Shown: positions 32,906-44,600 of the stretch, one piece after another | How the letters are laid out: the number at the start of each line of letters is the position of its first letter | Numbering within the stretch: the first letter of the stretch is position 1 | NCBI RefSeq assembly: GCF_900496995.4 | Contig: NC_044030.1 | Location: 74,318,687-74,382,686, forward strand | Direction: 5' to 3' | DNA from: Aquila chrysaetos chrysaetos | Lineage: Eukaryota > Chordata > Aves > Accipitriformes > Accipitridae | Length of the DNA stretch: 64,000 nt | The notes under the pieces: generated by a model | What the model was told of the DNA's origin: nothing | Seen by the model: only the letters and a program-made list of their open reading frames with translations | Database searches by the model: none | Position numbers and translations under genes: made by a program

Positions 32906-32983
32906 AAACATCAGGTTTCTACTACTTTTCTTATATTAAAGAGCAAACATCAGGTTCCTACTACTTTTCCAGTATTAAAGAGC
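32906..32983 (+). repeat. Two-copy 39-base tandem duplication
   Basis: Units 32906-32944 and 32945-32983 abut exactly. Both start AAACATCAGGTT and end TATTAAAGAGC, with four mismatches between them. This is a recent local duplication with no coding role. Confidence 0.9.
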
Positions 32984-35134
32984 AGTATATGTTTCTGGAC
33001 AAACAGACAGACTATTACACATGGGTACCTTACTGCTTAAATAGTGCAAATAGACATTTGTGTCGTCCCTTTTAATGCTTAAAAATGTGTCTATGAGTTC
33101 AAAACAAGCACAGCACATACTATACAGATTTTTCTGATGCGCTTTTGCTTCTTCCTCTAGGACCTTTTTGTTTGTCACTCCGTTACTGGAAGAGGGTATC
33201 TTTCCAGCACAGTCTGTCTTCATCTACAATTGCACTGTGCACGTCAGCACAGTATAAGCATTACCAGCAGCTCTTTTTAAAAAGAAATACAAGCATTACA
33301 AAGCAAATGAATGTCCAGGGCTTTCATCTTTTTTTAATGCATTAATCAATGTTTCATTTGGCGAGAAAAAGCAATAAAAACCATTCTGTAAAATGTCACT
33401 GGAATGCCTTGAGCCAAATCCTCGGCCCCTTTGCACACAGGTACTATAAGTTTATCCCCATTTGAAAGTTTCCCTGGTGCTGGGTGGAGGCAGAGAAGGT
33501 GGAGTGCTCTTGGGCGTGCTGTTTTTCTCCAGCAGGCTACATCAAATATAGTGACATCTCAGTGATTATTACCAGTCAGAACAAATTCGAGCAGCTCTGA
33601 GGATGAAAGAGGACTCTTTTTACCCTTAGGCTCTGGGAACGTGAATATGTTTCAGTAAAGGAGAATTTCAAGCAACTAGAGGAACTGAGACTGCACAGTG
33701 AGGCGAACCCCAATCCCCGAGTGCAGCAAAGCTGCTTGGATTTCCCATAGCCACACTGCTCGGCTGTCATGCAACCATGTGGCTGTAGCAGCTTTATCTC
33801 CAAGCATGTGCTCCACAATGTGCAGCATCCCAGAGGGACTGTGAAGTGGCTCAGCCATCTCTGCATGGCAGCATGCGGGGAACCCCTTAGAACTGGGCAC
33901 AGAGTCCAGAGAAAGGTGAATGGGAAGGGACAGGATGCCTCCTTCGTCATAATGTAAAAAAAAAACAAACCAACAAACCAAACCAAAACCCCCAAGTGCT
34001 ATTGCCAGCCAATTTACAGGGTATTTTTAAAAAATTGTAGGTCTTCTGATCACTGGCAGGATCCATGACACTCCATCCATCTTCCTAGGTCAGATGTTGC
34101 ATGAGAACATTGCCTGGCCAAATTCAAAGTATTCTCCTGCAGCCACAGCAATTGGGAATAATGCTAGTAAACAAACACAGTCCGTTCAGCCCTGGAAAGC
34201 CCTACTTACATGCTGCACTATTGCTTGCACAAAAGCTGCAAAGACAGCCAGCATCATGCATTTTGCAGACCCAATTCAGTTTATAGGAAGAGGTGGGACT
34301 TTGCTTTTCATTAATTTTGTTTTGTTTTCTTAGCTAAATATTGCTAGTACATGAAAAACTGAAGATCTTTAATATATAGCACTAGCAGAAGTACCTGTGG
34401 ATCCTAAAATTGGATCTGGGGCAGGTCTTTACCAGCAGCAAAAAGTAGTGGCATGTAGGGGTTTTGCTTTGTTTTAATCTCTCTCTCTCTCTCAAAAAAA
34501 AAGAAAAAAAATTGGTCTGAGAAAACATCTTCCTAAGGTGAGTCCATGTGCCTTTTTTCCTGGGGCCTCAGCAAATTCCTTTTGCAGTGACCAAGCTCTT
34601 GAATCCCCAGGCAACTAATGCTTGATAGCAACTCTCATTTACTGGTGTTGTGCAAACTCGTGGACTTCCACTGACTGCAGAGGAGTTACTCTTGACCTAC
34701 CACTGTTTCAAAGAGATTGGATTCATTTAACTTGAATTTGTTGCCATATTTCTTGCTTAGGTATTAATAAGAGCTTAACTCTGCAACCAAGAGGTAAACA
34801 GAAGAGTTGATTAACTTTTACAAGGCATGTTCTGATCCTCAGCTAGGACTGCAGTGTCATTGCTCCAGATTAATCAGATGTGAAGATTAAAGCCAGGTTG
34901 AATTAAATTTAATTTCTGCTGCAGTGGAGATTGCTACCAGCATACCGAGAGCTGAGGTTAGGCTGCTTATCACTGAAACATGGGAGAACGCACTTCCTTG
35001 CAGGTATGACATTGCACTGCGAGCAGGGTGCATTGCGGAGGTTGGAACTCACAGGATGCAGGAAAACAAACCAGAAAGCTGCAGTGTCCTGCTTGTGTTA
35101 GAGAAAAAACGGTACGCTGTCATTCCTGTAAGGT

Positions 35135-35638
35135 TTACTGAATTTTGTAGAAGCTAGACATTGTGACATAGGCTTCCTCATTGTTTGGTGACCTCATTTC
35201 ACTGGTGGGCAGCATCTGGGATGCGGTGTCACCATTTAGGGGCTCTGGTCCAGGCTGGCCAGAGGGATCTTGGGGAGGAGCGGAGGAAAGGTTGAAACCA
35301 TCCTTGCACAGGGGCACCCCGCTGCTGTGGCACACTTCGTACGTGCTGGAGCCGCAGTTGCCTTCGGTGACTGCAAACTGGCTGGTGCCCAGGAGTCTGT
35401 GCAGGGCTTCAGCTGGCCAGATTCCTCCATAAGTCACAGAGGGGTTTAGGTTGCTTTTGTCTGTCATCACAGGGATCATCTTCAGGTCTGATCCATTCCT
35501 AAATTTTTCTGGAAGGTTTGCCTCTGGAGCAGTTGATGGCTGCAGAAAATTTTCCAGTTCAGCTTTTGCTCGAATGCCATCCACTTTATGGATATGAACG
35601 TAACCAAAACTCTCCGGGTTAAAGCTTATATCAAAATT
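35135..35638 (-). CDS. IL7R: IL7R exon 8 (cytoplasmic tail and stop)
   Basis: Acceptor TTTGCCATGCAG, then 167 codons and TAA. It starts [20 protein letters not shown], matching the human tail after KKPRK, and ends [12 protein letters not shown]. Between these anchors it is diverged but keeps acidic and Pro/Ser-rich character. Tyr452 (YVTM) and Tyr459 are conserved with human. The upstream Met in the open frame is intronic. Confidence 0.96.
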   Translation of the reverse strand, partial: NFDISFNPESFGYVHIHKVDGIRAKAELENFLQPSTAPEANLPEKFRNGSDLKMIPVMTDKSNLNPSVTYGGIWPAEALHRLLGTSQFAVTEGNCGSSTYEVCHSSGVPLCKDGFNLSSAPPQDPSGQPGPEPLNGDTASQMLPTSEMRSPNNEEAYVTMSSFYKIQ

Positions 35639-38600
35639 CTGCATGGCAAAGGGAACAGCATGGTCAGTTAACAGTGGGTATTAGCTTAAGAGAAAAGGTA
35701 CTTTAATAATTCATTTGATTTTAGAAGGGTACTTATTATTTCTTTAACTCTGAAAGTAACTGTGAGCAGGCTGAATGATAGGTTAGCAGAGAATAAAATA
35801 TCATGTGGCTTAAAATCCTTTTCCATATTAATCTGAATCTACCCAGGGGCCTCCTGAAGGCAGCGTCACCGGAGTGCGTTTTCCGCTCTACACAATGTGG
35901 TGGGAACTGGTGTTTCAGAGACTTTTCTGAGCCATGTATCTATTGCATGTCTGCCATTTCACAGGAATGAGTGTGCCAACCCAGGTGGTTCCCTTCAGTT
36001 TTATCTTCTCAGTTTAGCAGTGAGGGAAGTAAAAGTTTGCCACGACTTCCTGAAACACATTAAGAATCCCTGCACTGAGGAGCACGGCGGGTGGGAGAGT
36101 CATCTTAGACCTCTTATTAAATTAAGAACATGCTGATAATGTACCAACTGGAGAGAATTGCACTGATGAGTTTCTTAGTGAAAAAATGCACTAGCCACAT
36201 AGTTTTAAGGCAATGGGTTAATCCCATACCTTACAGTTTATAACATTTGTCCATCTGGCTTTTATCTGGCAGAGCAGTTAATGTACTGCATGGTGTATGA
36301 GCAATTCTGCTGGCTGTGTAAGGGTACACGGGCATCACCAGGGATGTTTGCAAAGGGGCCCCATCCAGCCCCATGGCCACACTTCCATAGAATCACCAAA
36401 GCATCTCAGTTGGAAATGACCTCGGGAGTCCAACGGGTGCAACCTTCTGCCAGAAGCAGGACCTGGATTGGGTTATCCAGAGCCCTATCAAGCCAAGCCT
36501 TGAACATTTCCAGCAAAGGAGAACCTACGTCTTCTCTGGACAACCTACACAATGTTTAATTGTTCTCATGGAGAAAGATTTTTCTTTTATATTCAGATGA
36601 AGTTTGCCCTGAAGCAGCATGTGCCTGTTGCCTCTGGTCCTGTCACCATGCAGTCTTGTGGCAAGAGCACCTCCATCTAACTACACTTTAGGTATTGGAA
36701 GGTTGTGATCAGTAGTCCCCACCCTGAGCTTCCTCTTTTCTATAAACAAACTCAATTCCTTCAACCTTTCTTCATATATCAAGTTCTCCAGCCCTCTGTA
36801 ATTACTTTGCACAAGTCAAAGCTCAGGCACTAGTTGAATTGTCTGTTATTTCCATACCCTCGAGTAGAATCTGCCTGTGAAAATGTGGACTCTCTTGAGT
36901 GAAATGTAGAAGTAATTTCTGAAAGATGTCTCAGTTCATGCAGCAAATGCATGTACTATCTCTCATGAGTGTTAATTTTGTTCCCAATACTCCATACTCA
37001 GGTGAAAACAACAGTGGAGGTACATACATTTTTTGGCTTCTTGCATAGTTGCTCCAGCGTTTTTTTGTGATCAGGAAGGTTTGGCCACACAGCAGGCTTG
37101 ATCCTGAAACAGCAACAGTAGATGAATAGAAGTTCAAGAGCAGCAAAAGAGGGACTTGTTGAGATATCAGAAGTTGTTGCATCACTTGTCCTAATTCTCA
37201 CAAAGCCTTAGGGTTAGCTTACATTACTCAGAATAACAACAGAGAAGTCTCAGAATAAAACAAAGACAGGGGAAGATGAGTTATGAAGGTCACCGAATAT
37301 TCATTGTTCGTTTGAGGGCACAAATTGTCACAGTTAAAAGAAGACACTTCACCAAGTACTGGAAAAGCAACAAATTATGCTGGCGAAGAACTCATTTGCA
37401 TCTAGCTGTGTTAACAGGGTTTTGCATGGTGAAAACAATTTCTGCAAGTAAAAAAAAGATGCTGTGGTTAAGGTGCAAATTTGCTGATATTTGCCTCTGC
37501 ATGTTTACATAAGTCAAAGAACTGCATACTGTCCCACTCCTTGGCCAGCTATCTGTATCGTAGCCTTGTCCCACAGGTCTCATTTTTAGTGCTTTGATTA
37601 GCGAAGTTCTTGTGTTGTGCTGCTGCAAACCCTTAGCTATGATGCATCTAGAGGATATTGCCTGACTGACATTCAATGTTGCAGTGATATAAATACAGCT
37701 ATAGATGTATATGAATATATATTTCATTTTATATATGTCTGTATATGTGGATATATATACACACACATATAAACCCCTCTTCTTTTTAAAAGGGAAATCT
37801 CTGCATTCAAAAATTCTCACCAGCTAAAAGCCTGGTTTTTCAGCAGTTTTACACAAGCAGAACTTCTAGCAAAGTTAGAGAACTGCAGGTGCTCAGCAAC
37901 AGTAAAAAGGAAGAGCTAGAAATCTCAAGCCACATTTATACTTGCAAATAAAACAGCACCAGGGAGCATTCCCTGGCAGATAACTCCAGTGTCTAAAATG
38001 TTTAATTATTAAAATTGTTCTTGGCATGGTTAGACTGGGGCCAAGGCAATCCCCGTGTGTAATTCAGGAGTTAGCACAACCCAAGTGTTGTCCCCAAAAA
38101 GCAGCTTGCCTGCAGCCATCTCCCTGGATGTCAGTGGAGCTGGATGCCATGGACGGGCTGCTCTGAATGCTTCCAAACAGCCCTGGGCTTTCTGCCTAGT
38201 GAGGGGTTCATCTCCTATGCTTAAACTTGGGACTTTTTTGCTTCAGATTCTGGTTTCACTAGATTATCTACATATCTGTTAATTTTCTGAAATTTGTGAA
38301 CTATCTATTCTATATAAACATACATAGCCACATACTGAAAAATATATTTACAGCTATCTATGTACTGCTGTATAGCCAATATATGAAAAAACCCCAACGC
38401 AGACAAAGGACTGCCTGTGTAATGAACATATCTCTAGTCCCACTTCTGCCATGACTGCTTTCTTGGGGAATGAAGGGCCTGGTTTTGCCACATGGCTGGC
38501 TGGATGTGGACCCGCCCGGGCTAGTGGCTGATGCCATCAAGCCCTTGTTGCTGAGAGCTCTGCCTTGCTGCTTCCGAAAATGCTGCAGAGCAAACACCCT

Positions 38601-41600
38601 GCTGACTCAGCCTATGAAAGGGAAAGAGGCAATCTCCCCAGTATACCATTTCCACAGCTCTTGGGACTCTACTAAAACCTGCAGGTCGCTTTCTTTTCTG
38701 GATCTTGCTTAAAGCTTGAGTCAAATTTGACTCCAGTGAGACACTGACTCTGTAAGTGTTTCCTGGTGACTTCAGCTCCCCAAAGGTCTGAGTGTTCTGA
38801 GCCCAAGACTGAAGTCTGCTCAAAGTGGCAGGTCATCTTCTACCTGCCACCACCCTCTCTTGTATTGCCCACTTCTATTCTTCGCCTACCTTTGGCTTGA
38901 TATAGAGGTCCAGAGATGGAAAAAGAATAGTTCACAAGTATAATAGGGAAAGCAATAAGACTGTCAGAACAGGATTGTCTTCCAACACTTTTTCTGATAC
39001 AAAGAGACTTAGATTACCTGTTTTCCCAAAAAGTTACCATCAGGACAATCATGACAATGGACAGCATGAATCCCAGGATGGAGAGTATTACCACGACCAC
39101 ACTGCTATCTATAGAAAAAAAAAAGAACATCAGCCAATGCATGTAAATGTCTCACTGTTAAGCCACCGTAACTTGTAATGTCTCTTCAGACAATAAATTA
39201 GGAATTAATGCCAAGCATTGCACTTGCCTATCATTGTACTGGTGCAGTGGTGCATTTTTCCTCCCTCCCTGAAGGAGGAAAGAGGTGGACTGCCGGAGCA
39301 TCAGCACTTGGCTGAGCTCCAAGCTGGGGTGCCAGGTTGGATTAAAGCAGCTAGAAGTCTGCTATCACCTCCAGCACATTGAAGCCACCACTCATCGAGC
39401 CCTTACAGCAGCACTGAAGTGAATTCACACACGTGTGATGCCGAGGTGCTCCTGGGGACTGAAGGGACCCCAAGGACCAGAAGAATTATTCATGTTTACA
39501 AGTGCAATGATGAGATTTTATCCCATATCATATTTGTGATTAACATGCCAGGTTCACACACAAATCCAGGGCCCTGAAATGGGTCATGTTTCACTGCTTT
39601 TTGTGCCTTACCTAAAACGCCCAGTGCAAGCTGGTCCTCCTCTCTGCACGCCAACAGGCAGCAAGCAGGAGTGAGTCAGCCTTCACCTCCCTTTGCACCT
39701 CCCTCATGCCCTTACAGCAGCACTTCATCTGATCTTATCACCCATGAATGAGATTTAACTTCACGTGGAGAGTCAGCCCCAGACCAGAGTGACACAGTCA
39801 CTTTCTGGGTCATCTCCTCTGGGGTGTCTGGTGCCTGTAAGGGCTGACCCTGCTGTGACCGCAAGCTCTTCCCTCCCCATGCTCTCGTCACTGCTGCTGC
39901 CAGGGCTGGCCAGGGAGCTGAGGACCCTTAGCTCTGCTTTCTTCAAGGTGGACCAAAGCGATTTCTGCCCTTACAGGTCTCTGTGGAGTGCAGCTCCCTT
40001 GTGGTCCTGAAGCTCTTGGAAGTGCTCCATTCACTCCACATGCCCTTAAAATAATCTCCGTTGGGCTGCGAACGTACTTTCACCTCATACGATGCATCAT
40101 TTTCAAGGTTTTTCCCCAGTAACTTTACCTGAAGGTATGGTGACTCTATTGTCTAAACACACAAAAAATTCCAATTATTCTTCTAGAAGACACAGGAGAA
40201 GTATCTTTGAGTTTCAGCAAAATGTGCAAGATCAGGTACATCCCTGCAATACTGTGCTGTTTGCTCCCTGTCTTTGGTTATTACACAGGTGGTCGTCACG
40301 GCATCAGTCTAGTTTAACAGCAAGGTATTCCAAACAGTATCGAGAACAGAGACGAACACTGGATAAAAGCTCTTTGGAAAACAGCTGGAAGTATTAACCA
40401 TGCTTTGCTACTGCCAACACTGCAGTGCAAAATACATGCTTCCCTGGGAGAGCTCAGAAGAGATGGGGGGGGGGGGGGGGGGGGGGGAAACATGTTTGTG
40501 CAGCATAAAAAGACAACTTCTGAAAGAGCAGCTACAGGAAAGAAGCTGGAATCCCACAGTGCAGCTCTGGTGCTCTTCGTTTCCATGTATTTGGTTGCCT
40601 GCATTCTTTTTCTAGTTACGGGTCTCCTGTGTTCCCTCTGCAAAAAACAGGTGTAGTCCACGCTTTCAAACCCCCCCCCCCCCCCATCTAGACTAGTGTT
40701 TGCACGGCTGCCCAAACCAGATCCAGTTCACCGGCAGCTGCAGCCTGAAACATGGTCTGAGGGTGGAAGAGCTGCAGGGCTGCACCTAAAGCCTGGAGAG
40801 GCTCAGTGAAAAAGGGACACGAAGAAACTGTTGTTAAGAAAAGGGGTCATACGATTTACTGACTGATGAGCACAGAAAACGAGAGCAAAACCACCACAGC
40901 AAAGAGCAAGCCATCCAAACACTTAGGATGGCTTGTTACATTATGTCTTCTCCTCCCACTGCAAAGCCCAAATGAATGAAACTTTGTTAGCCCAGAGAAG
41001 TGTCTAACAGACATGGGTGCTGTCGGTGTGGAATTGTTTCAAGTGATGAAATTTCCAAATGCCAAATATTGCACCTTTCCAAGTTTTCAGCTGGAGAACT
41101 GTAGAAATGCAGATTTGAGGGTTTTTACCTGATACTGGTATTTCTGATAACGTTTAATTTCAGAAATTGGTGTAAGTTCACCAACACATCATCGCTTACC
41201 TTCCAAGTACCTTCTTCTTGTCTATAGGCTATTTGGTGTATTAATTTGTCCTTTAAGTATTTCTTCCATGCGTGTGGTGTACTATAATGAATAAGATATT
41301 CATTTGCCTCCTTTTGATATGTGATGTTTATATTGAATGGTACTTCAGGCTTAACTGCAAATGATAACAAACCAGAATATAACAGGAGTAGAACAATGTT
41401 ACTACACAATAAACAGGTTTTGAAAAGTCAAAACAAAGTCCACTTCAAGTTTCAACCCCTGCAGGGTGACCTATCTTGAGCGAGGGCTGGCCTGAGCTGC
41501 GTGAGCCTCATGCTGAGCCCCAGCTCATCCTTACACCTTGCTCCTGAGAGGGGCTCGATTTTGAGCTGCTGGAGCAGCAGTGTGACCAGCAGGGATGGTG

Positions 41601-44600
41601 CTTCCCAGGGATGTGACACTTAGTCTTGGAAAGCAATTCCTGAGCATGCTTACCCCTGCCATAGCACTGCTTGAAGACGTGACATTCAGTCCCTCTAACC
41701 AGTGCTCTGAGACAGAGATCCTATGGCAAAACCCATCGCTGCCCTGGGAGGAAGGCACTGCGGAGGGTACGGGTACAATTGCCGGGACAGAGTAAGGGAC
41801 AAAGTTTAACAGTATTAGATATACCAGAGGGGACTGTGGCTCCAGGCCCTTGCTATGAACACACACTTGACCAGGTCTGCAGAAGACTGTGTCAAATGAC
41901 CATCTATGCAAGTACAATCATGTCCAAAATGCAGCCCTCAGGACTCTTTCCAAGCTGTGCTGGAGCTGGATGTGACTGAGGTCTGCAGGGACTGGTGTCT
42001 GTGCCACTGAGGCTTCCTAAATGCTCCATGTAAAGTCCATCAGCTCTCACAGAAACAGAGACCCCACAGCTCTCTCCTCTCAGGAAAATGCATATAACCA
42101 GAAATTACGCCCAGTCCTTCTGCAACCCCCAATACTTAATCCTTACATGCAGAGCCCACAGTTTCTAGAGGAGACACCACCAGAGATGGTCCAGGCTGGC
42201 CCATAAACAGAGGTAATGTAAGATTGTCACAAAATTATTGGACCGGGGCAGAAATTTTTCATAAGAGATTGATGTCACAATGCCTATTGCCAAAAGAAGG
42301 CAAAGCAATGTGGCACCAGAGCAGAACAGAGCTGCCCTACACGGGCTCCTCTGCAACCCTCAAATGAGACCAACTCCCAAGAGGGATAGGTCCTAAGAAG
42401 CCCCTCTTTCTTGGCTCAGGCAGGTCCCCAACATGGCTTTGACAAGCCCATTCATGGGCTCTCGTTGTCCCTTCTGCACTGCAGGATGCCTGAGCACCTC
42501 ATTCAAACAACAGGCTCCACCAAGAAGCAAGGTGTGAAAAAGTGAAGTCTTGCAACCTTGCGGTCCCTGTGCTACTGAGCTCGTGCTAGACTTGGGGTGG
42601 TCAGTCCTGAAACTGTGCAATCCCTAGTAAGAGATGAACAAAATGTCCCTGCTTGACAGTTCATCCACGCTCAGGAACAGCTGCTTTGCCCATGTGCATG
42701 ATTCAGTCTACGTTCAGGTCTGGGCAGAGTGTTACAATAAGCCAGAATTCAGCTACACGTTTTGAATGGAGGTTAATCATGTTTGGCTTTGAAGCAAGTG
42801 GAACACCACACTCTGCCAACATCCCAATCCAGGCTACATGACCTGCTAGGGCACTATTTTGTGCTGCCTCTATGTCATACAGATTCACGCTTAGGTTTTG
42901 CACTAGGCTGTTTTTTTCCCCAGTAACCCCTATATCTTAAAAATGTCCAAAATGTTAAGTGTCTTACCAATGTCAGTTACAACCAGACTCCTGCAGACCC
43001 TTCTCTTCATCTCAGAGACCATGCAAATATCTTTATTTGAGAGTATATCAGTGAATTGTAAGAAATACGCATCTTCCTGTTTCTCCATATTGAAGCACAC
43101 ATAATTGCTGTCTTCCTTGGTACTGTTGACCAAAGTGAGACAATGTTAATTTCTTCTCAGTCTTACTGTAACATAGTAAAGGATGAATCCTGGTTGCTCA
43201 TTTCACAGTAACTGAAGTGACACTCCATGTGAAATAAGAAAAAATGCCATGCAAATAAGGAGTTTAAAAGATTGGTAGTGTTTTTCGTTCGTATTATTTT
43301 GAGCACAATAATCAAGTGACCTGAGTCACAGTAAGAGTCCTGGAGCTCTCCAAGAAAAAAATGCAATTATTAAATTGGAGATGTATGTGTTCAAAACCTT
43401 TGTATCTTTAAAAATTATCTTACTGCTGCCATTTTTAAATATAGACCAATAGGTTTAGATGCTCACTGAAGATAAAGAGAAATTTCTTATTGTCTGAAGT
43501 GGTAGAAAATACAGGGTCAACAGTCAGCCAGCCCATGAAGGAGTCACATGGTACAGTTTCAGAGGTGGAAATATATCTCTGTGTTCCTCCATCTGTGTGA
43601 CTCCTGTGTTTGAGAACTGTCATAAAATTTGAGTCAAAATCCAGAATAAATCCCAGGCAAATAGAAAAATTCTAATAAATTAGGTGAAAAAAAATTAAGT
43701 ACTGATTAGAATAGCAAGGTAAAAAAAAAATCCACTTCTTTTGCTGGAAGCTGGAGAACTTTCAGTTTCAGGAAAAACAGGCAAAGGGAAAAGCAGACGT
43801 ATGCTAAAGAGACAAAATCTGATCTTCTTCAGCTAGGTGCATCAGTTTAAAAAAAGGTGGAAAAGAGTTTCAAGGCCTTGAAGAGAAGTGGAGATGACTG
43901 ATGTGTTTGGTAACTGTTGGGTTTTTGCATACTCATTCTAGTGTGTTTTTGTGTGTCTGTGTGTGTGAAGACAATTGCTTTATTTTTATATTGACTTAAA
44001 TAAAGGCATTTTCCCTGTGGTGGAAAATCAGCCTTCTTGCCAAATAATTTTCTGTGGAAAGGATCTGCCTCTTCGAAAACATTTTTACTTTTCACTTGAT
44101 AAAAGCTACTTTGAGGACTTTTAAGTATCATTTAATTTAAAGGAAAAATGATCTCAGTTCATGCTCGGCTACATCCATAATTACAGGTGCTCCAGAGCAA
44201 CAGAGGCAAGATCAGGACTGTTGGAGACATTATAATGCCCTTTACAGACTCTTCCAGCTGATTTTTTTTTCTTATTAGGGAGTTATGTTCTCTTTCAGTA
44301 GACTCTTGTTCTTTGCTGAATATAGCATTCAAACTTGGTAAAACACTCTGAAACAGAATTTTGTCTAACTTTGCTGTTCCTGTTTCCCAGCATACGGCAA
44401 AATGACTCATTGGTGCTCAGCAATTTGCTTCCCAGAAGTTTACCTGAAGATGGACTGACAGCACTTACCACAGGGCCAGGCTATAGTTAGTGTGGTGAGG
44501 AGGCAGCTCAGTAAAATTGCAGGTTAGGCTGCTATAGGAGTCCTTAAATTCAAGCTGGCTGAAGCAGTCGAATTCAAAATTGTCTGGTTCGTCATCTCCA

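Larger units (their letters stand above)
30535..35134. other. Tail-to-tail intergenic region between CAPSL and IL7R
   Basis: No coding exon is recognised. The minus-strand IL7R 3' UTR must begin at 35134 and run leftward. No minus-strand AATAAA is seen close by; ATTAAA variants occur near 34906, 34473 and 34370, so the UTR end cannot be placed. Other contents, listed separately, are an AP-1/octamer cluster near 31.0 kb and a two-copy 39-base tandem at 32.9 kb. There is also a short (CT)n plus A-rich tract at about 34.48-34.51 kb. Confidence 0.5.

Noticed and set aside
41125..41199. Extension of the IL7R exon 4 frame past GTWK
   Set aside because: A GTAAGC donor at 41199 and the phase-0 join to exon 5 show that this is intron.
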